NCBI GenBank assembly: GCA_910587205.1 | Contig: CAJULZ010000033.1 | Location: forward strand, 1-23,921 | Direction of reading: 5' to 3' | DNA from: an uncultured Oscillospiraceae bacterium | Lineage (GTDB): Bacteria > Bacillota > Clostridia > Oscillospirales > Oscillospiraceae | DNA: 23,921 bases | Shown: positions 1-7,161 of the stretch, piece by piece | How the letters are laid out: each line of letters opens with the position of its first letter | How positions within the stretch are numbered: position 1 is the stretch's first letter | The notes under the pieces: model-generated | Told to the model about the DNA's origin: nothing | Database searches by the model: none | What the model saw: only the letters and a program-made list of their open reading frames with translations | Program-made: the position numbers and the translations under genes

Positions 1-1311
1 ATCCGGCGGGTCATCTGTGACAAGGCGGCTTTGCCGCTCCGGGCCTATTACTGGGGCGACTACAAGCACAAAGCCTTTCGTTGGATTTCCAGCTGCATTT
101 GTTCGCCCAGTTACTATGCCCACTACGGTTATGGCGGGAGCGAGATTGGAAGAGTCTATGGCAGGACGATCCCCAGCCTCGCCAAGCATGAATTGGCCCG
201 CACGGGCCTTCCTGAGTTGATCCGGCGAGTGCCCGCAGACCCGGAGCACTATCTTGTTGTTCTCCGTGAAGTCCCTCTGTTGGAGAAGATCTCCAAAGCA
301 AAGCTTCCCCGGCTTGCCAGAGAGTGTACCAATAACTACTACACGTTCAAGGAACGCTTTGGCGGCTCTGCTGCCACCAGCCTTACCGGTATCCTGGGCA
401 TCAATCAGGAAAAGCTGAAACGCCTGCGTGCGCAAAACGGCGGTCTCCGTTTTCTGGATTGGCTTCTTTTTGAACAGGCTGCCAACGCAAATATCCCGGA
501 TGATGTCGCTGCGTGGTTTTGTGCCGAGAAGATCGAGGCGAACGACCTGCGGTTTATCCAGGGCAAAATGAAACCTGTTCAGATTCGCAATTACATTCGG
601 CGGCAGATGTCGGAAAACGACATGACCAGCAAAGAAATCCTGACCACTTGGGAGGACTACCTCTCTATGGCGGCACGGTTCGGCATGGATATCAATGACG
701 CGATCATTTACCGTGTTCGCAAGCTGAAAAAGCGCCATGACGAGCTGGCCCGCCGGGGTTCCGGGAAAGATATGTCCCTTCGTGCCGGCAGGCTACTGGT
801 GAAGTTCCCCCATGTGGAGGAGATCATGCAGTCGGTCAAGAAAAAGTTCGAGTACGCTGGAGAGGACTATGTGATCGTAGCCCCCTCCTGCATCGAGGAC
901 GTTCTCGCTGAGGGGGATGCGCTTTGCCACTGTATCTCCAATGCAGAGCGTTATTGGGACCGTATGGAGCAGCGGGAGAGCTATCTGCTGTTTCTCCGCA
1001 AGGCGTCCAAGCCTGACAAGCCCTACTACACTATGGAGGTAGAACCCAACGGCACAGTCAGACAACTTCGGACATTCTATGACCGGCAGAACAAGGACAT
1101 TGACAAGGCCCGGAAATTCCTTCTGGCGTGGCAGAAAACTGTCGCCAAGCGGCTCAGCGAGGAGGATCGTATGCTGGCAAAGGCCAGCAAGGAAATGCGG
1201 GAGCGGGAGTTTATCCAAATGCGGAAGGATCAGGTCATCATCCACACGGGAGACCTGGCCGGAAAGCTGTTGGTGGACGTTCTCACCGCAGATTTGATGG
1301 AAGCGGCGTAA
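1..1311 (+). CDS. PcfJ-like protein, 5' end outside window
   Basis: The reading frame is open from the first base of the window to a TAA at 1309-1311 (436 codons), so the true start lies upstream; the TTG at 31 is only the first possible start codon and has no ribosome binding site. The C-terminal third (about nt 865-1170) carries the PcfJ-type pattern: an ALCHCIS motif, a short charged stretch, LLFLRK, then a PDKPYYTMEV segment followed by VRQLRTFYDRQN. PcfJ is named from the conjugative plasmid pCF10, and relatives are common on Firmicute plasmids and integrative elements; the biochemical role is not established. The N-terminal part is mostly helical-looking and was not recognised. It heads the visible + strand gene train and points to a conjugative-type element. 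Confidence 0.82.
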   Translation: MRRVICDKAALPLRAYYWGDYKHKAFRWISSCICSPSYYAHYGYGGSEIGRVYGRTIPSLAKHELARTGLPELIRRVPADPEHYLVVLREVPLLEKISKAKLPRLARECTNNYYTFKERFGGSAATSLTGILGINQEKLKRLRAQNGGLRFLDWLLFEQAANANIPDDVAAWFCAEKIEANDLRFIQGKMKPVQIRNYIRRQMSENDMTSKEILTTWEDYLSMAARFGMDINDAIIYRVRKLKKRHDELARRGSGKDMSLRAGRLLVKFPHVEEIMQSVKKKFEYAGEDYVIVAPSCIEDVLAEGDALCHCISNAERYWDRMEQRESYLLFLRKASKPDKPYYTMEVEPNGTVRQLRTFYDRQNKDIDKARKFLLAWQKTVAKRLSEEDRMLAKASKEMREREFIQMRKDQVIIHTGDLAGKLLVDVLTADLMEAA

Positions 1312-1328
1312 GCCGAGATTTGAACCGG

Positions 1329-1352
1329 CGGGGTGGGCAGCAGCTCGCCCCG
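1329..1352 (+). other. Intercistronic hairpin
   Basis: Arms CGGGGTGGGC and GCTCGCCCCG pair over 10 bp (two G-U pairs) around an AGCA loop. No T-run follows, so it is not a classical terminator. It sits in the gap between the PcfJ-like gene and the sigma-like gene, ending about 27 bases before the ATG at 1380. Comparable hairpins lie at 2108-2137 and 4702-4727. Confidence 0.6.
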
Positions 1353-1379
1353 TCCCAATATAAGAAAGGACTGTTCAAA

Positions 1380-1727
1380 ATGACAGTAACTCAGCGTAAT
1401 GCTCTTGTAGAGGAATACCTTTGGTGTATCGACAGTGTGATCTGGCAAAACGAAACCTTGGTGGTCGGCGCACATCTGGATCGTGATGACGTCTATCAGT
1501 CTCTGGCCGTGCGGCTTATTCGGGCCATTGACCGCTATGACCCTGCCAAGTGCAGCGATCTGAAACTCCATATTTTTTCGCAGTTGAAGTATGAGCTGCT
1601 GAATTGCAGCAGTCCCCAGGCCAAGTACGGTTTTCGGGACGCGCCCTATCACCTGCGCGGAGCCGTGATTTCTATGGAATCACTGGCGGAGGACGATCCC
1701 AACTGGGAATGCCGTATCGCGGCATAA
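1380..1727 (+). CDS. Small sigma-70 region 2-like protein
   Basis: A 115-residue protein starting at ATG 1380, preceded by AAGAAAGGA. Residues about 34-72 resemble region 2 of sigma-70 factors: DRDDVYQSLAVRLIRAIDRYDP has the spacing and composition of the family's 'DLVQEG-LGLIRAIDRFDP' core, followed by a helix ending in LKYELLN. After that comes MESLAEDDPN, which looks like the linker following regions 2/3 in normal sigma factors. The protein then stops: no region 3 or region 4 helix-turn-helix is present, so it is far shorter than an ordinary sigma factor. It could be a stand-alone core-binding regulator or a subunit of a split sigma factor. The family resemblance is judged by eye and moderately secure; the function is inference. 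Confidence 0.6.
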   Translation: MTVTQRNALVEEYLWCIDSVIWQNETLVVGAHLDRDDVYQSLAVRLIRAIDRYDPAKCSDLKLHIFSQLKYELLNCSSPQAKYGFRDAPYHLRGAVISMESLAEDDPNWECRIAA

Positions 1728-1742
1728 TGGAGGTAAGCGGCT

Positions 1743-2099
1743 ATGTATCGTATTGATTACGAAGAATACTGGAACGATTTTTTCCGCAAGCAGCACCAGA
1801 AGACCTTCGCCTCCCTCAGTGACATTGAGGAGTGGATTTTCGGGCAGATGCAGCGGGACTACCGGGGCGATAACCTTGTGATGTATTTTCCACAGGGAGA
1901 CCAGCCCAGCAGGATCGAGTTCCATCCCGTGCGCGGTGGGGCGTCCTTTTGGATCTATATGATCCAGTCCAACGACGGAATTGTTTTCTCGGATGGGAAA
2001 CTGACCTGTGGGCAGAAGTACGCTTCGGAGCGTGTGCGTGAATGGCTGAAACACTGTAAGGAACGCAGAGATAAACCCGCGTTCCGTTTCGCACAGTAA
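1743..2099 (+). CDS. Hypothetical protein, 118 aa
   Basis: It starts at ATG 1743 behind a GGAGG (TAATGGAGGTAAG) and begins 15 bases after the stop of the sigma-like gene, so it is in the same transcript. The product is a small soluble protein, rich in aromatic residues, with a helical N-terminus (YEEYWNDFF) and a basic C-terminal end (KERRDKPAFRF). No signal peptide, membrane segment or recognisable domain was seen. The middle, rich in short beta-like stretches (SFWIYMIQSNDGIVFS), suggests a compact alpha/beta fold. The family is not recognised. The antisense open frames here are shadows. Confidence 0.7.
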   Translation: MYRIDYEEYWNDFFRKQHQKTFASLSDIEEWIFGQMQRDYRGDNLVMYFPQGDQPSRIEFHPVRGGASFWIYMIQSNDGIVFSDGKLTCGQKYASERVREWLKHCKERRDKPAFRFAQ

Positions 2100-2107
2100 G
2101 GCAAACG

Positions 2108-2137
2108 GCAGGGCATGGAGATCTCTCCATGCCCTGC
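2108..2137 (+). other. Perfect intercistronic hairpin
   Basis: Two 14-base arms, GCAGGGCATGGAGA and TCTCCATGCCCTGC, pair perfectly around a two-base TC centre. Outside them, GCAA (2101-2104) can pair with TTGC (2138-2141). No T-run follows. It lies between two genes of one train, ending 17 bases before the GGAGG of the gene at 2168. It may act in mRNA processing, stability or partial termination. Confidence 0.75.
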
Positions 2138-2167
2138 TTGCAAAATAATGACTTGGAGGAAATGCTT

Positions 2168-2371
2168 ATGAAACAGCTTGGCAACTTGGCGATGGTCTGC
2201 GCCCGGCGTCCGGAAACGCTGATGCAGCTCCACGATGGCCGTGTGACGGTCTATGTGGGTGCAGGCAGCGAGCGGACGGCGCTCTCCACCGCCTGGGACA
2301 ACGATGCGGAGATCAACGATATCATCCGCGAACTGAATTTCGGCAAGTATGCCGTAGAAAGGAGCGCCTGA
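2168..2371 (+). CDS. Hypothetical protein, 67 aa
   Basis: The start is ATG 2168, chosen because GGAGG (2155-2159) lies 8 bases upstream; the in-frame ATG at 2162 would be only 2 bases from it. The product is a small soluble protein that includes a DGRVTVYVGAGSERTAL segment, probably a short beta hairpin, followed by an acidic helix (DNDAEINDIIRELN). No known family is recognised. It ends 3 bases before the next gene, so the two are probably translated together. The perfect hairpin at 2108-2137 lies just upstream of its ribosome binding site. Confidence 0.7.
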   Translation: MKQLGNLAMVCARRPETLMQLHDGRVTVYVGAGSERTALSTAWDNDAEINDIIRELNFGKYAVERSA

Positions 2372-2374
2372 ATC

Positions 2375-2695
2375 ATGATCCAAAACTTGAGTCAGCTGAA
2401 AAAGGCAATCAAAGCCGGCGTGAGGTTTGAAATCATCGACCACTGCCGGATTGAGTGCATCGGCGAGATTCGCCGGGTCACATTGGCGAATACTCAGGGC
2501 CTTTACAGCGTTGTGGACGGCCAGCCTGACCACGCGATCAGCAAAGGGAATGACGGGCGGGGCGCTATTCTCACATGGGAAAAGGCCGGCTCTTGGGAGT
2601 TCCGGGACGGTCTGTGTACCCAGTATTTTACCCACGAGGCACATACCGCAGAGAATGTCGCCATTTCTTTCCGTATTTTGGAGGAGGCAGCGTAA
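2375..2695 (+). CDS. Hypothetical protein, 106 aa
   Basis: It starts at ATG 2375, with AAGGAG about 15 bases upstream inside the end of the previous gene. The stop TAA (2693-2695) overlaps the ATG of the ligase gene by one base (TAATG), so the ligase is likely translationally coupled to it. The protein looks like a small beta-rich fold with an N-terminal helix (SQLKKAIKAG) followed by FEIIDHCRIECIGEIRRV. No catalytic motif, signal peptide or membrane helix is visible and the family is not recognised. Its position directly before ligA suggests, but does not show, a link to DNA metabolism. Confidence 0.7.
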   Translation: MIQNLSQLKKAIKAGVRFEIIDHCRIECIGEIRRVTLANTQGLYSVVDGQPDHAISKGNDGRGAILTWEKAGSWEFRDGLCTQYFTHEAHTAENVAISFRILEEAA

Positions 2696-4692
2696 TGGAT
2701 CAGAACAATCAAAAACCGGTTGAGAAAGTGGCAACGCTGACGGCCCTGCTCAATCAATACCGGCACGAATACTACAATCTGAACGCTCCCACGGTGGACG
2801 ATGAGGTGTATGACAGGCTCTTTGACATACTACAAAAACTGGAGCAGTCCACCGGCATCCGCATGACCAATTCGCCCACGCAGACGGTGGGTTACCCGGC
2901 GGTTAGTTCGCTGATGAAGACCACCCACAATATCCCGCTGCTTTCGCTGGATAAAACGAAATCGGTGGAGGAACTGACAGCGTTTCAAAAGGATCAGCAG
3001 ATTCTGATGATGCTGAAGCTGGACGGCCTGACGGTCAAGCTGACCTACGAGGGCGGTATGCTGATGGAGGCAGCCACCCGCGGCGATGGCAGCGAGGGGG
3101 AGGTTATCTCCCACAATGTGCATGGCATCACCGGCATCCCCGACCTGATCCCCTATAAAGGGCGGCTGGTGGTGGCTGGTGAGGCGTTCATCCGCCCCAG
3201 TGACTTTCAAGCACTTCTGGGCTCCTGGCCAGAGGGTGAGGAGAAACCGAAGAACAGCCGTAATCTGGCCGCCGGGTCTATCCGGCTGTTGGACTGCGCT
3301 ATCTGCAAGGACCGCAAAATCACCTTTATGCCCTTTAACGTAGTGGAGGGCCTGGACGAGTTCACGTTCCGGTCGCAAAAGCTGTCTTATCTTCGGACGA
3401 TTGGCTTCCAATCCTGCAAGTTCTTGGTCAGCAAATCTGTGTTGAGCCAGGAGGAGGTGGACGGTGCGGTGCAAGCCCTGCGGAAGTATGCGGAGACGTG
3501 CGATGTTCCCATCGACGGTATCGTCATGCGCTACAATGACATCGCTTATGCGGAGTCCTGCGGGCGCACAGGCCACCACTATAAGGATGGCATCGCCTTC
3601 AAGTTCGCGGATGACCTGTATGAAACGAATCTGCAATCCATCGAATGGACACCTACCCGCACCGGGGAGATCGCCCCGGTCGCGGTGTTTGACCCGGTGG
3701 AGATCGATGGATGCCAGGTGTCTCGGGCCAGCCTCCACAACCTCTCATTCATTGAGAAGCTGGAGCTGATGCCTGGGAATCGGGTGCTGGTGAGCAAGCG
3801 GAACATGATTATCCCCCAAGTGGAGGAGAATCTGAACCGGGGAACATTCGATATGAACGCCGTTATCCCCGCTCAATGCCCCTGCTGCGGAGAGCCTACC
3901 CGTGTCCATGTAAATGATGGAACCAAGACGCTGTTTTGTGACAACCCTGCCTGTGAGACCCGGAGGCTGCGGCAGTTTGTCCACTTCGCCGGCCAGAAAG
4001 CCATGAACATCGAGGGACTGTCCGAGGGGACGTTGGAAAAGCTGATTGGCCGAGGATGGCTCCATAGCTACATGGACCTCTACCGGCTGGATCAACACCG
4101 ATCCGAGCTCGTGAAGATGGAGGGCTTTGGAGAAAAGTCCTGGCAGAACCTGTGGGACGCTATCCAGCGTAGCCGGGACACCACCTTTGAACGATATCTC
4201 ATCGCCATGGATATCCCTATGATTGGCAACACCGCCAGCCGCGCCCTCGCCAAGCAGTTCCACAGCAGTCTGGAGGAGTTTGAGGCGGCCCTCATGGGCG
4301 GCTATGACTTCACCCAGCTCCCGGACTTCGGAGAGACGCTGCACAGCAACATCTATCAGTGGTTCCGCAGCGAGGAGAACTGGTACATCTGGGAGGAACT
4401 TCGGACGCTGGTGAACATTCAAAAACCTGCGGCTACGGAGACCACCCAGCCGGCGGACAATCCTTTCATCGGGCAGACCATTGTGGTGACCGGCAAGGTG
4501 GAGCCCTACACTCGGGAGGGAATCAACTCGTTGATCGAATCCCTGGGGGGCCACGCCGGCAGCTCAGTGAGCGGAAAGACCAACTATCTGGTCTGCGGCG
4601 AGAACGCCGGGAGCAAGCTGGACAAGGCCCGCAAACTGGGCATCACCGTCCTGTCTCCCGCCGAATTTTACCGCATGGCCGGAGTAGCATAA
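2695..4692 (+). CDS. ligA: NAD-dependent DNA ligase LigA
   Basis: A complete 665-residue ligase, close to the length of chromosomal LigA. It seals nicks in duplex DNA using NAD+. The start at ATG 2695 (overlapping the previous stop, with GGAGGAGG upstream) gives a normal N-terminal Ia domain (YRHEYYN, DDEVYDRL). The adenylated lysine is K108 in KLDG, followed by TRGDG (128-132), GEAFIRP, NSRNLAAGS, DGIVMRYND, an OB fold (RTGEIAPVA, SRASLHN), a four-cysteine zinc site (C395, C398, C415, C420), helix-hairpin-helix repeats and a C-terminal BRCT domain (about 589-665). The usual AGDVIP segment of the OB fold is replaced by RNMIIP, so it has diverged from housekeeping LigA. With the sliding clamp 380 bases downstream it suggests an element-encoded replication set. 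Confidence 0.96.
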   Translation: MDQNNQKPVEKVATLTALLNQYRHEYYNLNAPTVDDEVYDRLFDILQKLEQSTGIRMTNSPTQTVGYPAVSSLMKTTHNIPLLSLDKTKSVEELTAFQKDQQILMMLKLDGLTVKLTYEGGMLMEAATRGDGSEGEVISHNVHGITGIPDLIPYKGRLVVAGEAFIRPSDFQALLGSWPEGEEKPKNSRNLAAGSIRLLDCAICKDRKITFMPFNVVEGLDEFTFRSQKLSYLRTIGFQSCKFLVSKSVLSQEEVDGAVQALRKYAETCDVPIDGIVMRYNDIAYAESCGRTGHHYKDGIAFKFADDLYETNLQSIEWTPTRTGEIAPVAVFDPVEIDGCQVSRASLHNLSFIEKLELMPGNRVLVSKRNMIIPQVEENLNRGTFDMNAVIPAQCPCCGEPTRVHVNDGTKTLFCDNPACETRRLRQFVHFAGQKAMNIEGLSEGTLEKLIGRGWLHSYMDLYRLDQHRSELVKMEGFGEKSWQNLWDAIQRSRDTTFERYLIAMDIPMIGNTASRALAKQFHSSLEEFEAALMGGYDFTQLPDFGETLHSNIYQWFRSEENWYIWEELRTLVNIQKPAATETTQPADNPFIGQTIVVTGKVEPYTREGINSLIESLGGHAGSSVSGKTNYLVCGENAGSKLDKARKLGITVLSPAEFYRMAGVA

Positions 4693-4701
4693 GAAATTGT
4701 T

Positions 4702-4727
4702 GGGGAGAGGACATCTGTCCTCTCCCC
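4702..4727 (+). other. Perfect intercistronic hairpin
   Basis: Arms GGGGAGAGGACA and TGTCCTCTCCCC (12 bp, no mismatch) flank a TC centre, as in the hairpin at 2108-2137. No T-run follows. It starts 9 bases after the ligA stop and ends 13 bases before the GGAGG of the next gene (ATG 4752). Confidence 0.75.
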
Positions 4728-4751
4728 AGCGCATATTGCAGGAGGTACGTC

Positions 4752-5054
4752 ATGGAAAAAACTACAGCGTGCCGGTTTTGTGCCAATGCGCACACTGCCC
4801 CAGAATTGGATAGCGACAACGATTTATCCTATGTGGGTATTGGAGAATCCGGCAAAGGATATCGGATACTTTTTCGCTCTGGCGCTGGCAGGCCTACAGA
4901 ATTACTGTTTGAAAAATGGGATGAAAAATCGGGATGGCGTTTGATTGGGTGGTATCAGCCCCAGTATTGTCCTAATTGCGGACGGAAACTGACAGAAAAT
5001 AAAACTCCCAAAAGCTGTCGGCCTGATTTACAGCAAAAGTCGGCCGGAAAATAA
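4752..5054 (+). CDS. Small zinc-ribbon protein, 100 aa
   Basis: It starts at ATG 4752 with GCAGGAGG upstream. Two CxxC pairs, C7/C10 (CRFC) at the N-terminus and C73/C76 in YCPNCGRKL near the C-terminus, are spaced as in a treble-clef or zinc-ribbon fold that brings the ends of the protein together. Between them is a beta-like stretch (YRILFRSG, WRLIGWYQ). Small proteins ending in a CPNCGRKL motif are common in phages and mobile elements, mostly without known function. It sits between the ligase and the sliding-clamp gene in the same train; a role in DNA metabolism is possible but not shown. Confidence 0.75.
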   Translation: MEKTTACRFCANAHTAPELDSDNDLSYVGIGESGKGYRILFRSGAGRPTELLFEKWDEKSGWRLIGWYQPQYCPNCGRKLTENKTPKSCRPDLQQKSAGK

Positions 5055-5072
5055 ATTGGAGGAAATGACCAC

Positions 5073-6173
5073 ATGAAAAGTACTGTTGACGCAAAAGCAT
5101 TTTCGGCGGCACTGGACAAAGTTAGCAAGGTGCTGCGGAAATCCGCTGTCCCTATCATTGAGCAGATTTGTGTTCGTTTTGAGGGGGACCGCTGTATCTG
5201 CACAGCAACGGACCTGATTACCTGGGTGAGCGTAGAACTCCCCGCTCAGGGCGATGTGTTCTCTTTCGCATTTACCAAAACCCGCGATGTGGTAAAAGTC
5301 AGCCGTTTCTTTGATGGGAACTTGGTGGTGGAACTGCGGGAACTCGGCGGTGCGAAAAAAGAATCCCCGCGCATCACGCTGACTTGCGGATACCGAGCGG
5401 TGGAATACGATGCTTATCCAGGCGACGATTACCCGCCTGCGCCGCAGACTGCGGATGAGGATGTCTTCACCACCAACGCTGGTATTCTTTTGAAACGGGT
5501 GTCGCGTGTGTGCTACGCAGTAGACAAGAAAGCCAGCTGGACAGATACTTACCCCATTCAAGCCTGTATTCAGTTCAACGGAACCCAAGTCTATGCGCTG
5601 GATGGTGCTCGCGCCGCCTGTGACACGGATGAAACGCTGGTATTTCCCAGGGCATTCCTGTCCCCGTTTGAATCTGTGCGGTATCTGAAACTGTTTGGAG
5701 ACAGACTGGTATCGTTCCGTTTTGGAAAGAGGAATCTCTGTGTTGCGGACGGCCAAGTGTCTATCATCTGCCCGTTGGTTGGGAAAGAGCCCTTTCATAT
5801 GCAAAGTGCTGTCCCCAGCCAAATCACGGAGGAGTTTTATGTTCAGCCGAAAGCTTTTCTGGCGGAATTGCGCTACATGAAAGAGTGTGTAGCAAAAATC
5901 AAGCTCCCCTACGTGGACTTTATCAATGGAGAAATGTCCATGGCAGACAGCATCCAAAAGTGCCGCACTGCTGTGGCGCTGGAGGGTGAGAGCAAGACAC
6001 CGATCCTGTTCAATCTCCACCATATGATAGATGCCATTAGGCAGTTTGAAGGTGAGGAGCGTGTGCGGGTAAAAGTCAGCAGTTGTATCGCCCCTTTGAT
6101 CATAGATGCAGAGGGACGGAGTGACTATGCGCTTGTGTGTCCGATAAAGCCCAAAAAGGCGGATGCGGCATGA
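5073..6173 (+). CDS. dnaN: DNA polymerase III beta sliding clamp (DnaN-like)
   Basis: At 366 residues it is the usual length of a bacterial beta clamp, the ring that tethers DNA polymerase to DNA and recruits other replication proteins, including ligase. The N-terminus has the family's helix then 'VPIIEQICVRFEGDRCICTATDL' architecture, matching the LPIL...I.L.ATDL pattern of domain 1. The C-terminus ends with APLIIDAEG...YALVCPIKPKK, matching the final strands (PVLI...YLLMPM). The sequence is clearly diverged from chromosomal DnaN, as expected for an element-borne copy. The start at ATG 5073 follows TTGGAGGAAATG. A 419-residue antisense frame overlaps it completely and is longer, but shows no family features. 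It probably works with LigA in copying the element. Confidence 0.85.
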   Translation: MKSTVDAKAFSAALDKVSKVLRKSAVPIIEQICVRFEGDRCICTATDLITWVSVELPAQGDVFSFAFTKTRDVVKVSRFFDGNLVVELRELGGAKKESPRITLTCGYRAVEYDAYPGDDYPPAPQTADEDVFTTNAGILLKRVSRVCYAVDKKASWTDTYPIQACIQFNGTQVYALDGARAACDTDETLVFPRAFLSPFESVRYLKLFGDRLVSFRFGKRNLCVADGQVSIICPLVGKEPFHMQSAVPSQITEEFYVQPKAFLAELRYMKECVAKIKLPYVDFINGEMSMADSIQKCRTAVALEGESKTPILFNLHHMIDAIRQFEGEERVRVKVSSCIAPLIIDAEGRSDYALVCPIKPKKADAA

Positions 6174-6242
6174 GTAAAGCAACCTAGACCCGTGCCTGTG
6201 TAAGGAGAAACCGCAATCAAATTTTTGATGGAGGATAAGAGT

Positions 6243-6902
6243 ATGGAATATCGAAACGTATATTTCCGCATTGATAGCCGCTACCAATATGATACGGCCT
6301 GGCCGGATGATGACGCCAAAGTCGCCTTTCGGGATGAAACCCAGCGGCTATTTCAGAACGCCGGCTGGGCTTTGCGGCTGGGCTACAATGGCGGCTGCGA
6401 TGTCGTAACATTGGACCAGCAGGATCTGTATCTGCACCCCATGAATTTCAGCGGCGTGGTGGCAGTGGAGAATGTGCCGAAAATCGAAGCGATGCTGGCA
6501 CAGGCAAAAACGTTCCGCTGCCGTGGCGTGGATTTCTACGAGACATACCTGGATTTGAGCGATGAGGACTACTGGATCCTGCTGGAATCTAAAAAAGACG
6601 AGATCACCGCCGCTATCCTAGATGCCTACCGCACCAAACGCCGGAATCTTTACAAAGTAGGCGAAGTCGCACTAGGTATCGCCCAGCGGTTCAGCGTACA
6701 CCGCTTATGTGATAAAGAGGGGCATCGGAACAAGGCCAATCTGTATGTCGGCCAGCTGGTGGAGGCCATGATTGAGGACGGTCGGCTGATTACCGCCAAG
6801 ACGAGAAGCGGGATTGGTATCCGTACTGCGCAGGAAAAGGAGCTGCGGGAGAAACAGATTTCCCTTGTGGACAAGGACTATCTCTCCCGCCTAGTTGGCT
6901 GA
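6243..6902 (+). CDS. Hypothetical protein, 219 aa
   Basis: The start is ATG 6243, 8 bases after GGAGG (6230-6234); the TTG and ATG at 6225 and 6228 precede or overlap that site and are not used. The N-terminal half has short strands and a NGGCDVVTL segment. The middle is a long helical region with charged residues (SKKDEITAAILDAYRTKRRN). The C-terminal part (IAQRFSVHRLCDKEG through GQLVEAMIEDGRL) looks like a helix-rich, possibly winged-helix, DNA-binding region, but this is only an impression. No family is recognised. A six-base inverted repeat (ATCAAA/TTTGAT, 6216-6229) overlaps the leader just upstream. Confidence 0.75.
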   Translation: MEYRNVYFRIDSRYQYDTAWPDDDAKVAFRDETQRLFQNAGWALRLGYNGGCDVVTLDQQDLYLHPMNFSGVVAVENVPKIEAMLAQAKTFRCRGVDFYETYLDLSDEDYWILLESKKDEITAAILDAYRTKRRNLYKVGEVALGIAQRFSVHRLCDKEGHRNKANLYVGQLVEAMIEDGRLITAKTRSGIGIRTAQEKELREKQISLVDKDYLSRLVG

Positions 6903-6914
6903 AGGAGGTGTGTG

Positions 6915-7148
6915 ATGAACAAAGAACGCAGAAAAGCGCTGTCGGACATTATGGAGCAGTTGGAAGAACTGAAATCCAGCGTCGAAGAGATTCAGGAGGA
7001 TGAGGACGAAAGCCGGGAGAATATGCCGGAAAATCTTCAAGGTACAGAACGGTATGAGCGTTCTGAGGAAGCGAGTGAGAACCTCTCTGATGCGGTCAGC
7101 AGTCTGGAAGATTCCATTTCCAGCATTGGAGAAGCAATCGTGGAATGA
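6915..7148 (+). CDS. Small acidic coiled-coil protein, 77 aa
   Basis: The start is ATG 6915, with AAGGAGG 6 bases upstream; a GTG at 6912 is too close to be preferred. The protein is strongly acidic and almost entirely predicted helix. A first coiled coil (IMEQLEELKSSVEEIQEDEDES) is followed by a charged hinge and a second helix (ENLSDAVSSLEDSISSIGEAIVE). Proteins of this size and pattern occur in clostridial phages and plasmids as unknowns; they may serve as oligomerisation or adaptor proteins. It is followed after 13 bases by the first DUF4240-type gene. Confidence 0.75.
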   Translation: MNKERRKALSDIMEQLEELKSSVEEIQEDEDESRENMPENLQGTERYERSEEASENLSDAVSSLEDSISSIGEAIVE

Positions 7149-7161
7149 AAGGAGAAAAATT

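Noticed and set aside
1955..2734. A 259-residue - strand frame across three small genes
   Set aside because: It spans several real + strand genes with good starts, and crosses the perfect hairpin at 2108-2137.
5028..6287. A 419-residue open frame on the - strand, longer than the gene on the + strand
   Set aside because: The + strand frame has clear sliding-clamp features, a good ribosome binding site and fits the operon. The antisense frame has no family pattern and is a by-product of codon use.
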